Shown piece after piece: positions 43,671 through 51,553 of a stretch of 64,000 nucleotides of DNA. The stretch is from Blastococcus sp. Marseille-P5729 (GTDB lineage: Bacteria > Actinomycetota > Actinomycetes > Mycobacteriales > Antricoccaceae). The DNA is taken from NCBI RefSeq assembly GCF_900292035.1, contig NZ_OMPO01000002.1, forward strand, positions 186,001-250,000, read 5' to 3'. The number at the start of each line of letters is the position of its first letter. The stretch's first letter is position 1. The notes under the pieces are model-generated. The model was not told the DNA's origin and did no database searches. It saw nothing but the letters and a program-made list of their open reading frames with translations. Made by a program: the position numbers and the translations under genes.

Positions 43671-44747
43671 GTGAGCACGATCGTCCGCAGCGATACGTCC
43701 CTGCCGGAGTACCCGTGGCTGCCGCCGGTGCTGCGCCGCCTCTGGCGCGCCCCCGGGGTGCTGCAGATCGGCACCGACTCCGCGCGGGCGGTCGTCTTGC
43801 ACAACGCCACCGAGGAGATTGCCGCGCTGATCGCCAGCCTGGACGGTCGCCGCCACCTGTCGACGGTGCTCGACCAGTGCCCCGTGAATGAGTCCACTGC
43901 TCGTGACGTGCTGGCGACGCTCGCCTGCGAAGGACTGCTGGTCGACCTCGCAGATGCCGCGGACGGCCCACCCGATCCCGCGGACCATCCCTCGCTCAGT
44001 GGGGCGCTGGCGCCGGAGCTACACGGCCGTGCGCTGGGCTCGCTCTCGGTCAGCCCGGCCGAGATCCTGCGGCTGCGGGCGCGGGCCCATGTGGTGATCG
44101 TCGGCGGGCCCCGGCTCGCGGCGGCGGTCGGCGCGCTGCTCGCCGCGAGCGGCGTCCGGCAGTTCGGACTCGTGCAGCGCGGGTCGGTGTGCGGCGCCGA
44201 CCTGCTGCCGGGTGGTCTGCTGGCCACCGATCTGGGGCGAGACCGGCACGGCGCCATCGGCGATGCAATCTCCCGCAGCGCGCCCGGCACCACGGTGACC
44301 GCGCTGGGCACCACCGACCGGCCGAGTATCGTCCTGCTCGCCGACCCGGTGGATCCCGCCAGCGAGCGGGCCCGGATGCTCATGGCCACCAGGACGCCGC
44401 TGCTGGTCATGTCGATTCGCGAGCGCCGCGGCGTGATCGGGCCGCTGGTCGTGCCGGGCGAGTCCTCCTGCCTCGAATGCCAGGACGCCGTCCGTCGCGA
44501 CCTGGACCGGCACTGGGGAGTGCTCAAGCCGCAGCTGCTGAACCATCCCGGTTCGGCAGGCGAGGGCGGCGAGACTGCCCTGGTGATGATGACAGCGGCG
44601 CTCGCCGCGACCCAGGTGCTGCAGTGGATCGACGGTGAACGACTGCCCGAGACGCTCAACGCCAGCCTCGAGATCGCGCTGCCCGATCTAGTTCTCGAGC
44701 GGCGATACTGGCCGCGGCACGCGGCCTGTGCGTGCCGGATCCGTTGA
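43671..44747 (+). CDS. ThiF-like (E1-like superfamily) protein of conserved actinobacterial type
   Basis: This 358-residue protein has an N-terminal winged-helix-like part (residues 1-90), then a Rossmann-type segment ARAHVVIVGGPRLAAAVGAL and a second half with ESSCLECQDAVRRDLDRHW. The CxxC pair, with CACRIR at the C-terminus, could bind zinc as in ThiF/MoeB proteins. A normal adenylation site is not obvious. Mycobacterial genomes have an equivalent gene upstream of the AarF and whiB7 genes; its role is unknown. The GTG start has a near-perfect AGGAGG site 4 bases upstream. The AarF-type gene follows 16 bases later on the same strand. Confidence 0.72.
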   Translation: MSTIVRSDTSLPEYPWLPPVLRRLWRAPGVLQIGTDSARAVVLHNATEEIAALIASLDGRRHLSTVLDQCPVNESTARDVLATLACEGLLVDLADAADGPPDPADHPSLSGALAPELHGRALGSLSVSPAEILRLRARAHVVIVGGPRLAAAVGALLAASGVRQFGLVQRGSVCGADLLPGGLLATDLGRDRHGAIGDAISRSAPGTTVTALGTTDRPSIVLLADPVDPASERARMLMATRTPLLVMSIRERRGVIGPLVVPGESSCLECQDAVRRDLDRHWGVLKPQLLNHPGSAGEGGETALVMMTAALAATQVLQWIDGERLPETLNASLEIALPDLVLERRYWPRHAACACRIR

Positions 44748-44763
44748 GGTGGTGGACAATGGC

Positions 44764-46080
44764 ATGGTGTCCGACGATCCCGTTGTCCCTGATCGCCGCC
44801 GCGCCGCCAAGCTCGCCTCCCTTCCCTTGAGCGCAGCCGGCCGTGCCGCGGCGGGGTTCGGACGTCGGCTCACCGGGCAGAGCGCCGAGGAGGTCAGCGC
44901 CGCAAACCGCGAGCGGATGGCCGAGCAGCTGTTCGAGGTCCTCGGCACGCTGAAGGGCGGCGCGATGAAGCTCGGGCAGGCGCTGTCGGTGTTCGAGGCT
45001 GCCCTGCCCGACGACATGGCAGCGCCCTACCGCGAGGCCTTGGTCAAGCTGCAGGAGGAGGCGCCGCCGATGCCGGCGGCGACCGTGCACCGGGTACTGG
45101 ACCAGCAGTTCGGCATCCGGTGGCGTGAGCGATTCACCTCGTTCGACGACCAGCCGGCCGCCGCAGCGAGCATCGGTCAGGTGCATCGCGGCGTGTGGCA
45201 CGACGGTCGTGAGGTGGCGATCAAGGTGCAGTACCCCGGCGCGGGCCCCGCGCTCATGGCCGACCTCAACCAACTCTCTCGGTTCGCACGGCTCTACGGG
45301 ATGGTGACGCCGGGGCTGGAGATCAAGCCGCTGATCGAGGAGATCCGCGAGCGCGTCGTGGACGAGCTGGACTACCGCAAGGAGGCCGACGCGCAGCGTG
45401 CGTTCGCGACCGCGTTCGCCAACGACCCGGACTTCCTGGTTCCCGCCGTCGTGGCCAGCGCACCCAAGGTCGTGATCGGCGAGTGGATCGAGGGCACACC
45501 GCTGCGCACGATCATCAGCGATGGCACGCAACACGACCGGAATCGCGCGGGCGAGCTGCTCGCGACGATGACCTTCGCCGGCCCTGCCCGGGCCGGGTAT
45601 CTGCACGCGGATCCCCACCCGGGCAACTACCGGCTGACAGCCGACGGCCGCCTCGGCGTCCTGGACTTCGGCGCGGTCAAGGCGCTACCCGACGGCCTGC
45701 CGGAGTTCATCGGCGAGGCGATCCGCATGGTGATCGAAGGTCGGGCGGACGATGCGCTCATCGCACTCCGGCAGCACCGCTTCCTGCAGCCGCACATCGT
45801 GGTCGACGCCCAGGAGATCATCGACTATCTGCTGCCCATCCTGGAGCCGCTGGTGCTACCCCGATTCCAGTTCACCCGGGCGTGGCTGAAGGAGCAGGCT
45901 GCCCGGCTGACCAACCCCCGCGGCCCGGCCATGCGCTTCGGGCGGCAGGTCAACCTGCCGCCCGAGTACGTCATGATCCATCGGGTGTTCCTCGGCGCAA
46001 TCGGCATCCTGTGCCAGCTGCGCGCCGAGGCGCCGTACGCCACCATCACCGAGGAGTGGCTGCCCGGGTACGCCGAATAG
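44764..46080 (+). CDS. AarF/UbiB (ABC1) family atypical kinase
   Basis: This 438-residue protein has the family KxGQ motif GGAMKLGQALSVFE, the Ala-rich loop AAAASIGQVHRGVW, the ATP lysine in EVAIKVQYPG and the catalytic/metal motifs LHADPHPGNYR and LGVLDFGAVKA. UbiB-like proteins act in isoprenoid quinone or lipid handling; a direct substrate is rarely known. No transmembrane C-terminus is evident. I start at the ATG of MVSDDPV because GAGGTGG lies upstream and the preceding gene ends 16 bases earlier. It converges with whiB7. Confidence 0.85.
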   Translation: MVSDDPVVPDRRRAAKLASLPLSAAGRAAAGFGRRLTGQSAEEVSAANRERMAEQLFEVLGTLKGGAMKLGQALSVFEAALPDDMAAPYREALVKLQEEAPPMPAATVHRVLDQQFGIRWRERFTSFDDQPAAAASIGQVHRGVWHDGREVAIKVQYPGAGPALMADLNQLSRFARLYGMVTPGLEIKPLIEEIRERVVDELDYRKEADAQRAFATAFANDPDFLVPAVVASAPKVVIGEWIEGTPLRTIISDGTQHDRNRAGELLATMTFAGPARAGYLHADPHPGNYRLTADGRLGVLDFGAVKALPDGLPEFIGEAIRMVIEGRADDALIALRQHRFLQPHIVVDAQEIIDYLLPILEPLVLPRFQFTRAWLKEQAARLTNPRGPAMRFGRQVNLPPEYVMIHRVFLGAIGILCQLRAEAPYATITEEWLPGYAE

Positions 46081-46152
46081 GCAGCCCGCCGAGCCCATCG
46101 ACGAGCGGGTGAATCGGCCGGCGCGCCACGCTGCACCGCTCTGGGGCAGCAC

Positions 46153-46461
46153 CTAGGCAGCGCCCTTGCGCGGCCGGCCACGGCCGCGCTTGGTAGCGAT
46201 CACCGCGCCGCGCTCGAAGATCTGGCCACCCCAGACACCCCACGGCTCGCGCCGTTCGATGGCGCTGAGCAGGCACTCGGTGAGCACGGGGCAGCTCTGG
46301 CACAGCGTCTTGGCCAGCTCCAGCTCGGCCGGCTTCTCCGCGAACCACAGGTCGCCGTCCTGCTGACGGCACGGCAGGTCGTCGCGCGCTCCGAAGTCGG
46401 GGGCGAACAGGTCGATGTAGGGCGCCTCCTGCGCCTTGAGATCCTTCATCACTACGGTCAT
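46153..46461 (-). CDS. whiB7: WhiB7-type iron-sulfur transcription activator
   Basis: This 102-residue WhiB protein has the four Fe-S cysteines (Cys31, Cys54, Cys57, Cys63, in LPC...LCQSCPVLTEC), the GVWGG turn and a C-terminal AT-hook GRGRPRK. That AT-hook identifies WhiB7 among WhiB proteins. WhiB7 binds the main sigma factor and activates intrinsic antibiotic-resistance genes and its own gene. The long upstream leader with an upstream ORF and terminator-like hairpin fits known whiB7 control. The start may be the first ATG (46461) or the one four codons later. The position next to uvrD2 is conserved in actinobacteria. Confidence 0.92.
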   Translation of the reverse strand: MTVVMKDLKAQEAPYIDLFAPDFGARDDLPCRQQDGDLWFAEKPAELELAKTLCQSCPVLTECLLSAIERREPWGVWGGQIFERGAVIATKRGRGRPRKGAA

Positions 46462-46509
46462 GTCGTCATCACCTTGGTCGGTCGGTGGTGGGCATGGGCC
46501 GGGCCACGC

Positions 46510-46543
46510 AAAAAGCCGCGAATCCCGGTCCGGGATTCGCGGC
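46510..46543 (-). terminator. Rho-independent attenuator in the whiB7 leader
   Basis: On the minus strand an inverted repeat with 14-base arms (GCCGCGAATCCCGG and its complement) is followed at once by TTTTT. It lies between the upstream ORF stop and the whiB7 start, so it would end transcription early unless an alternative fold or ribosome stalling prevents it. A leader attenuator is known for whiB7 in mycobacteria. Confidence 0.8.
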
Positions 46544-46565
46544 CAGCTCGCCGATGCGTCGTCGC

Positions 46566-46724
46566 CTAGGGCGAGCCTTGCATCGGGGGTACGAGATCCA
46601 GGGGGGTGTGCTTGTCCTGCTTGCCGAAATCGGTCGACCCGGTCAGGCCCGTCGGGCGGCAGGAGGCAGCAAAGAGCGCGCGATCGCGAGTGGCGATCGC
46701 GAACGTGGTAGCGATGTTGTCCAC
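46566..46724 (-). CDS. whiB7 upstream ORF (leader peptide)
   Basis: A 52-residue reading frame begins with GTG, with an AAGGAG site 6 bases upstream, and reads MDNIATTFAIATRDRALFAA, then ASCRPTGLTGSTDFGKQDK, ending in PPMQGSP and TAG. It lies in the leader upstream of the attenuator hairpin, 22 bases from it. By analogy with mycobacterial whiB7, slow translation of such a leader in the presence of ribosome-targeting drugs would favour antitermination. The peptide itself may have no function. Coding is supported by position and the ribosome site, not by homology that I can test. Confidence 0.65.
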   Translation of the reverse strand: MDNIATTFAIATRDRALFAASCRPTGLTGSTDFGKQDKHTPLDLVPPMQGSP

Positions 46725-46767
46725 GACGGCGCTCCTTCCTGGTCTGGACGACATACGAACGGAATCG

Positions 46768-46806
46768 AGGCTAGAGCCCGGCCGGTACAGACGCAACTGA
46801 TTTATT
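46768..46806 (-). promoter_or_regulatory. Probable autoregulated whiB7 promoter
   Basis: On the minus strand an AT-rich block (AATAAATCAG) sits just upstream of TTGCGT (46791-46796), followed after 17 bases by TAGCCT (46768-46773). WhiB7 is known to act at promoters with an AT-rich stretch next to the -35 element, contacted by its AT-hook. The spacing and the leader ORF starting about 44 bases downstream fit this. Confidence 0.6.
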
Positions 46807-46923
46807 GCGGCCTCGCCGAAACTCGCGCGCCACACCCATCGGTCCGCTCGGCGCGATAGCGCCCCGCCATTGCCTGGTGCCCTACAGGCTCATCACCAAC
46901 CGCGGCGCTGCATCGAGAAGATC

Positions 46924-48999
46924 TCAGCCGCGACCGGCGGAGATGACCTCGAGCACCTCCGAGCCGTACCGGCCCAGCTTTGTCTCGCCCACGCCCTTCA
47001 CGCCCAGCAGCCCCATCAGGCTGGATGGCGCACGCCGGGCGATCGCTGAGAGGGTCTCATCGTCGAAGACGCCGTACGGCGGGCCCTCGTTCTCCCGGGC
47101 GCCGCCCAGCCGCCACTGCCGCAACCGTTCGAAGAGGTTCTTGCCGTGGGCCCGGCACTCGGCGCACGCCCCGGCCGCGACGTCGCCGGGCACCAGCGCC
47201 TGCCCGCAGCCGGCGCACCGGGTCACCTTGGCGCGGCGCCGGACCGAGGGCGCGGTTGTGCTGGACTGCCCGCCGCCGAAGGCGTCCAGGAACCTGCTCT
47301 GCTTGCGCGAGCCGCGGCCACCGGGCGCCCGGGAGAGGGAGAAGCTCAACTGCAGGTGCTCGCGAGCGCGGGTGATTCCGACGTAGAGCAGCCGGCGCTC
47401 CTCCTCCACCTGCTCGGGGGTGCGCGCGCGGCTGATCGGGACCATGCCGTCGTGCAGACCGACGAGGAACACCGCGTCCCACTCCAGGCCCTTCGCGGCG
47501 TGCAGGGAGGCCAGAGTGACGCCCTGGATGGTGGGCGCGTGCGCGGCCGCGGCCCGCTGGTCGAGCTCGGCGACGAAGCCCTCCATCGTCGTGGCCGGGT
47601 CGGCGGCCCGCATCTCCTCGGCGAGGCCGACGAGTGCGTTGATGGACTCCCAGCGCTCACGCGCCGCTCCCTGACCTACGCTGCCCTCGGGGTCCCAGCC
47701 GCTGGAGGCGAGGACCCGCCGCACCTGCTCGTCGAGGGCGAGCTCGGATCCTCCGGCGGAACGGACCGACGCGCGCAGGAACACGATCGCCTCTCGGATC
47801 TCCTCCCGCTCGAAGAACTTCTCGGCGCCGCGGACGACGTACGGCACCCCGGCGTCGGTGAACGCCGACTCATAGACCTCGGACTGGGCGTTGATGCGGA
47901 ACAGCACCGCGATCTCGGCCGGTGAGGTGCCGCGGTCGATCAGCTCCCGGCAGCGGCGGGCGACGGCGGCGGCCTCGGCCGGCTCGTCGTCGAAGGTGCG
48001 CAGCGTCGGCGAGGGGCCGTCGGGGCGCTGGCCGACCAGCCGCAGGCGCGCCTTGGCGAGCTTGCCGCCGCTACCGGAGATCACCTTGTTGGCCAGCGCC
48101 ACCACCTGCGGGGTGGAGCGGTAGTCGCGTTCGAGCTGGACGATCGTGGCCTGCCGGTAGCGCTCGCCGAAGTCGAGCAGGTAGTCGGGGCGAGCGCCGG
48201 TGAAGGTGTAGATGGTCTGGCTGGCATCGCCCACCACACACAGGTCGTCCCGCTCGCCGAGCCACGCGTCCAGCAACCGCTGCTGTAGCGGGTTGACGTC
48301 CTGGTACTCGTCGACGACGAACCCGCGGTACTGCGATCGGATCTCGCGGGCCACCTCGGGGACGGACTCGATCAGGTAGGCCATCGACATCAGGATGTCC
48401 TCGAAGTCGATGACCCCGGCGTTCTTCTTGATCGCGTCGTAGCGGGCGATCACCGCCGCTACCTGGGCGGCGGGCAGCGGCGTCTCGCGGGCCGCCTGGG
48501 TGGCCGCCTCCGGGTAGGCGTCGGGGCCGACGAGGCAGGAGCGCGCCCACTCGACCTCCGAGGCGAGGTCGCGGACCAGGTCCGTCGTGGTCGCGATGCG
48601 CTCGCGAGCGGCCGCCTGCCCGACCATCCGGAACTTCGAGGAAGCCAGCTCGGGCAGTGAACCGCCGACATGACGCGGCCAGAAGTACGACATCTGGCGC
48701 AGCGCGGCGGCATGGAAGGTGCGGGCCTGCACACCCTGTACCCCGAGCATTCGCAGCCGGGTGCGCATCTCCCCCGCGGCGCGGGCGGTGAAGGTGACTG
48801 CCAGCAGCTGCTGCGGCGCGAACTCGCCGGTGGCGACGAGGTAGGCGATGCGGTGCGTGATGGTGCGGGTCTTGCCGGTGCCGGCACCGGCAAGGATGCA
48901 CAGCGGGCCACGCGGCGCCAGTACCGCCTCGGTCTGCTCCGGGTCCAGGCCGCCGATCAGGCGGCGTACGTCCGGAGTCAGGTCGAGGTGTTCGGTCAC
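46924..48999 (-). CDS. uvrD2: ATP-dependent DNA helicase UvrD2
   Basis: This 691-residue SF1A helicase has Walker A LAGAGTGKTRTITHR (about residues 36-50), motif II VDEYQDVNPLQQ, motif III GDASQTIYTFTGA and motif VI LYVGITRAREHLQLSF. After it come the actinobacterial tetracysteine CAGCGQALVPGDVAAGACAEC and an HRDC domain at the C-terminus (PYGVFDDETLSAIARRAPSS). Mycobacterial UvrD2 is an essential 3'-5' helicase of this layout. GTG start. The C-terminal end lies 199 bases from the whiB7 leader ORF, and mycoredoxin diverges upstream. Confidence 0.93.
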   Translation of the reverse strand: MTEHLDLTPDVRRLIGGLDPEQTEAVLAPRGPLCILAGAGTGKTRTITHRIAYLVATGEFAPQQLLAVTFTARAAGEMRTRLRMLGVQGVQARTFHAAALRQMSYFWPRHVGGSLPELASSKFRMVGQAAARERIATTTDLVRDLASEVEWARSCLVGPDAYPEAATQAARETPLPAAQVAAVIARYDAIKKNAGVIDFEDILMSMAYLIESVPEVAREIRSQYRGFVVDEYQDVNPLQQRLLDAWLGERDDLCVVGDASQTIYTFTGARPDYLLDFGERYRQATIVQLERDYRSTPQVVALANKVISGSGGKLAKARLRLVGQRPDGPSPTLRTFDDEPAEAAAVARRCRELIDRGTSPAEIAVLFRINAQSEVYESAFTDAGVPYVVRGAEKFFEREEIREAIVFLRASVRSAGGSELALDEQVRRVLASSGWDPEGSVGQGAARERWESINALVGLAEEMRAADPATTMEGFVAELDQRAAAAHAPTIQGVTLASLHAAKGLEWDAVFLVGLHDGMVPISRARTPEQVEEERRLLYVGITRAREHLQLSFSLSRAPGGRGSRKQSRFLDAFGGGQSSTTAPSVRRRAKVTRCAGCGQALVPGDVAAGACAECRAHGKNLFERLRQWRLGGARENEGPPYGVFDDETLSAIARRAPSSLMGLLGVKGVGETKLGRYGSEVLEVISAGRG

Positions 49000-49058
49000 C
49001 GCTCCAGTCTCCCAAAGACCACCGACATCCGCCGTCCACCAGGACTATGGTGATCGCC

Positions 49059-49304
49059 ATGACCCAGCAAACCTTCACGATGTACTCGACCTCATGGTGC
49101 CCCTTCTGCCGCAGCCTGAAGGCGGATCTGGACAAGGCCGGGATCGGCTACGACGAGGTCGACGTCGACCGGGACGCCGAGGCCGGTGAGCTCGTGAAGT
49201 CGCTCAACGGCGGGAACCGCGTCGTCCCGACACTGGTGTTTGCGGACGGGACGTCGATGACCAACCCTCCGGTCGAGGACGTGCTGGCGAAGCTCGCCGG
49301 CTAG
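49059..49304 (+). CDS. mrx1: Mycoredoxin (glutaredoxin-fold, mycothiol-dependent)
   Basis: This 81-residue thioredoxin-fold protein has the redox motif TSWCPFCRSLKADL (CxxC near residues 14-17), the cis-Pro segment NRVVPTLVFADGTSM and a C-terminal helix. It would reduce mycothiol-protein mixed disulfides. I start it at the second ATG (MTQQTF), which gives the usual length and has GGTGA nearby; the first ATG is 12 bases upstream. It is divergent from uvrD2 and ends tail to tail with nudC, sharing CTAG as overlapping stops. Confidence 0.88.
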   Translation: MTQQTFTMYSTSWCPFCRSLKADLDKAGIGYDEVDVDRDAEAGELVKSLNGGNRVVPTLVFADGTSMTNPPVEDVLAKLAG

Positions 49305-50206
49305 CCGAGCTCGCCGTACGCCCACGCCTTCATCAGGTGGTGGGCGATCGAGATGGCGCCGGGCATCGATCGGCCGCCGGTGCGCTCGGCGGGATCCCCC
49401 CAGCCGTAGAGATTGCGCACCTCCTCGCGGGTGAACCAGTCGGCCTCGGCGATCTCACCGTCATTGAGCCGAAGCTCCTGCGGACCCTCGACCCGCGCCG
49501 TGAAGCCCAGCATGACCGAGGCCGGGAACGGCCACGGCTGGCTGCCGGCGTACTCCACGTCGGTCACCGCCACGCCGACCTCCTCCTGGACCTCGCGGAC
49601 GACGGCCGCCTCCAGGGTCTCCCCCGGCTCGACGAACCCGGCGAGCACCGAGAAGCGACCCTCCGGCCATACCGCTTGTCGTCCGAGCACGCAGCGGTCA
49701 GCGCCGTCGTGCACCAGCATGATGACGGCGGGGTCGGTGCGCGGAAAGTGCGGCGACCTGTCGACCTCGCAGAAGGTGGACCAGCCCCCCTCGCGGTAAC
49801 TGGTCGGCCCACCGCAGATCGGGCACATCTTGTGCCGGGCGTGCCACTGCGCCAACGCGACCGCCTCGACCATGAGGCCACGGTCGGCCACCGACAGCGC
49901 CTCACCGATGGTGCGCAGGTCCACCCACTGGTCGGCCTTGAGGTCGCGCCGCGCGGATACCGCGAAGTGCGGGACGCCGTCGAGAGTCCCGAGGTATAGC
50001 CGGTCGGCGTCCGCGGACACTGCGGACGAATCCCGCCAGGCGATCCGCGGGGCCCCGGCGCTTTCGTCGATGGGCGCCTCGAAGCGGTCGGTGAGCACCA
50101 GGACCTTGCTGCGGGAGAATGCGTCGTCCAGCCAGGCCTGGTCCTTGCGGTGCTCGCCGTCGCGGTCGTGCTCGAACTCCCCGAACAGCGGTGTCACTCG
50201 TGGCAT
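49301..50206 (-). CDS. nudC: NAD(+)/NADH pyrophosphatase NudC (Nudix)
   Basis: This 301-residue protein has an N-terminal domain, a zinc region (CPICGGPTSYREGGWSTFCE), then PRTDPAVIMLV and the Nudix box GFVEPGETLEAAVVREVQEEVG (about residues 183-204). The NudC-specific SQPWPFPASVMLGF follows. It hydrolyses NADH or NAD and possibly removes NAD caps from RNA. The fourth expected zinc Cys is Asp (CEVDRS), so the zinc site may be altered, perhaps a lineage trait. GAGGAGGAG lies before the ATG. It follows the M16 peptidase genes by 15 bases and is probably in their operon. Confidence 0.9.
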   Translation of the reverse strand: MPRVTPLFGEFEHDRDGEHRKDQAWLDDAFSRSKVLVLTDRFEAPIDESAGAPRIAWRDSSAVSADADRLYLGTLDGVPHFAVSARRDLKADQWVDLRTIGEALSVADRGLMVEAVALAQWHARHKMCPICGGPTSYREGGWSTFCEVDRSPHFPRTDPAVIMLVHDGADRCVLGRQAVWPEGRFSVLAGFVEPGETLEAAVVREVQEEVGVAVTDVEYAGSQPWPFPASVMLGFTARVEGPQELRLNDGEIAEADWFTREEVRNLYGWGDPAERTGGRSMPGAISIAHHLMKAWAYGELG

Positions 50207-50221
50207 ACGTGCTCCTCCTCG

Positions 50222-51553
50222 CTAGCGCTCCAGCACTACGGTGCCCAGTGTGCCCAACGGTCCCACGATCTGCTCGGCATCGCCTACCACTATCACCCGC
50301 GCCGCGGCCGGCGTGATCTCGCGGGCCGCGAGCTCCAGGACCGCTTCGGCGGTGACGCCGGAGATGGCCTGCAGGTTGCGGCTCAGCCAGCCCAGGTCGA
50401 GCCCGACGACCTCGAGGTTGGCGCAGGTGCTGGCCAGCCCAGCCTGGGTGGACATCGCGATCAGCGAGGAGCCCACGAGGAACTGGCGGGCATCGGCAAG
50501 CTCGTCGTCGCCGACCCGGGTGCTGGACAGGCGCCCGAGCTCATACCGGATCTCGTTGACGGCCGCGGCCGTGAACTCCGTCGAGACATCAGCCGAGACG
50601 ATGAGCACGGACGCCTCGCGACCGAGGTCCACCCCGGAGCGGGGCGTATAGGTGTAGCCCTTGTCCTCGCGCAGGTTGCGGACCAGCCGGCTGGAGAAGT
50701 AGCCGCCGAACAGCATGTTGGCGACCTGCTGCACGGGGTATGCGGGGTCGGTGCGTCCCACGGCCGGCATGCCGAGCCGGATCGCGGACTGCACTGATCC
50801 CGGGCGGTCGATCACGCCGATCTGCGGCGAATCCTCGAAGCGCACCTGCGGGATGCGCTGCTGCGTGGGCGATCCGCTCCACGCGCCCAGCGCCTCCTCG
50901 ACCGCGTCCAGTGCCCTGCGCGGTTGCAGGTCCCCGACCAGTACCAGGACGGCGCCGTCGGGCAGCACGCGCGAACGGTGGTGCGATCGCACCTGAGCGG
51001 CTGTGACGGCGAGCAGCTCCGCCGGCTCAGGAATCGAATGGGCATACGGGTGCGAGCCGAACATCTTCGCGGCGATCGCCTTGGCGGCAGCCGTTCCCGC
51101 GCTCGAGCCAGCGACAACGAGATGCTCCGCGACGCGACCCCGTTCGTCCTGCACGTCACGCTTCGGATAGCTCGCTGAGGTCAGAACGTCGGCGAGCAGC
51201 GCGAGGTACCCGGCAAGGGACGTGGCAAGCACGCTCCCGCCGATCATCAGCTTGTCGCGGTCGGCGCCCACGTTGAGCTCGGCACCGAGCAGGCCCAGCT
51301 CCTGCTCGAGCTCAAAGCCGTCTCGTTGGGCGGTGCCCTTGAGCATCGTCTCCGCGAGCAGCGTCGTGCGGGCCAGCGCGGTCTGGCCGGCCATCGGCGC
51401 GGGAATCCGCAGCCGCACCTCGACCATGGGGACGGTGGGTCGGCGTACGGCGATCACCCGCAGCCCGTTGGCGAGCGTGCGGCGATGGACGCGCGGTGGG
51501 CGCGCGGTCGTGACCTTCCCGAGCCCGGGAATGGCTGGCTGCGGAGCGGTCAT
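50222..51553 (-). CDS. M16-family peptidase homologue lacking the zinc motif (partner subunit)
   Basis: This 443-residue protein is of the insulinase/pitrilysin M16 fold, as shown by NGLRVIAVRRPTVPMVEVRL near the start and the C-terminal half NMLFGGYFSSRLVRNLREDK GYTY-type segment, the substrate-binding RxxxY region. The expected HxxEH zinc site is replaced by LLAETMLKG, so it is probably catalytically dead. Its start overlaps the stop of the active M16 gene (ATGA), with AAGGAGGG upstream. Active/inactive pairs of this kind form heterodimers in the family, which I infer here. nudC follows 15 bases later. Confidence 0.85.
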   Translation of the reverse strand: MTAPQPAIPGLGKVTTARPPRVHRRTLANGLRVIAVRRPTVPMVEVRLRIPAPMAGQTALARTTLLAETMLKGTAQRDGFELEQELGLLGAELNVGADRDKLMIGGSVLATSLAGYLALLADVLTSASYPKRDVQDERGRVAEHLVVAGSSAGTAAAKAIAAKMFGSHPYAHSIPEPAELLAVTAAQVRSHHRSRVLPDGAVLVLVGDLQPRRALDAVEEALGAWSGSPTQQRIPQVRFEDSPQIGVIDRPGSVQSAIRLGMPAVGRTDPAYPVQQVANMLFGGYFSSRLVRNLREDKGYTYTPRSGVDLGREASVLIVSADVSTEFTAAAVNEIRYELGRLSSTRVGDDELADARQFLVGSSLIAMSTQAGLASTCANLEVVGLDLGWLSRNLQAISGVTAEAVLELAAREITPAAARVIVVGDAEQIVGPLGTLGTVVLER

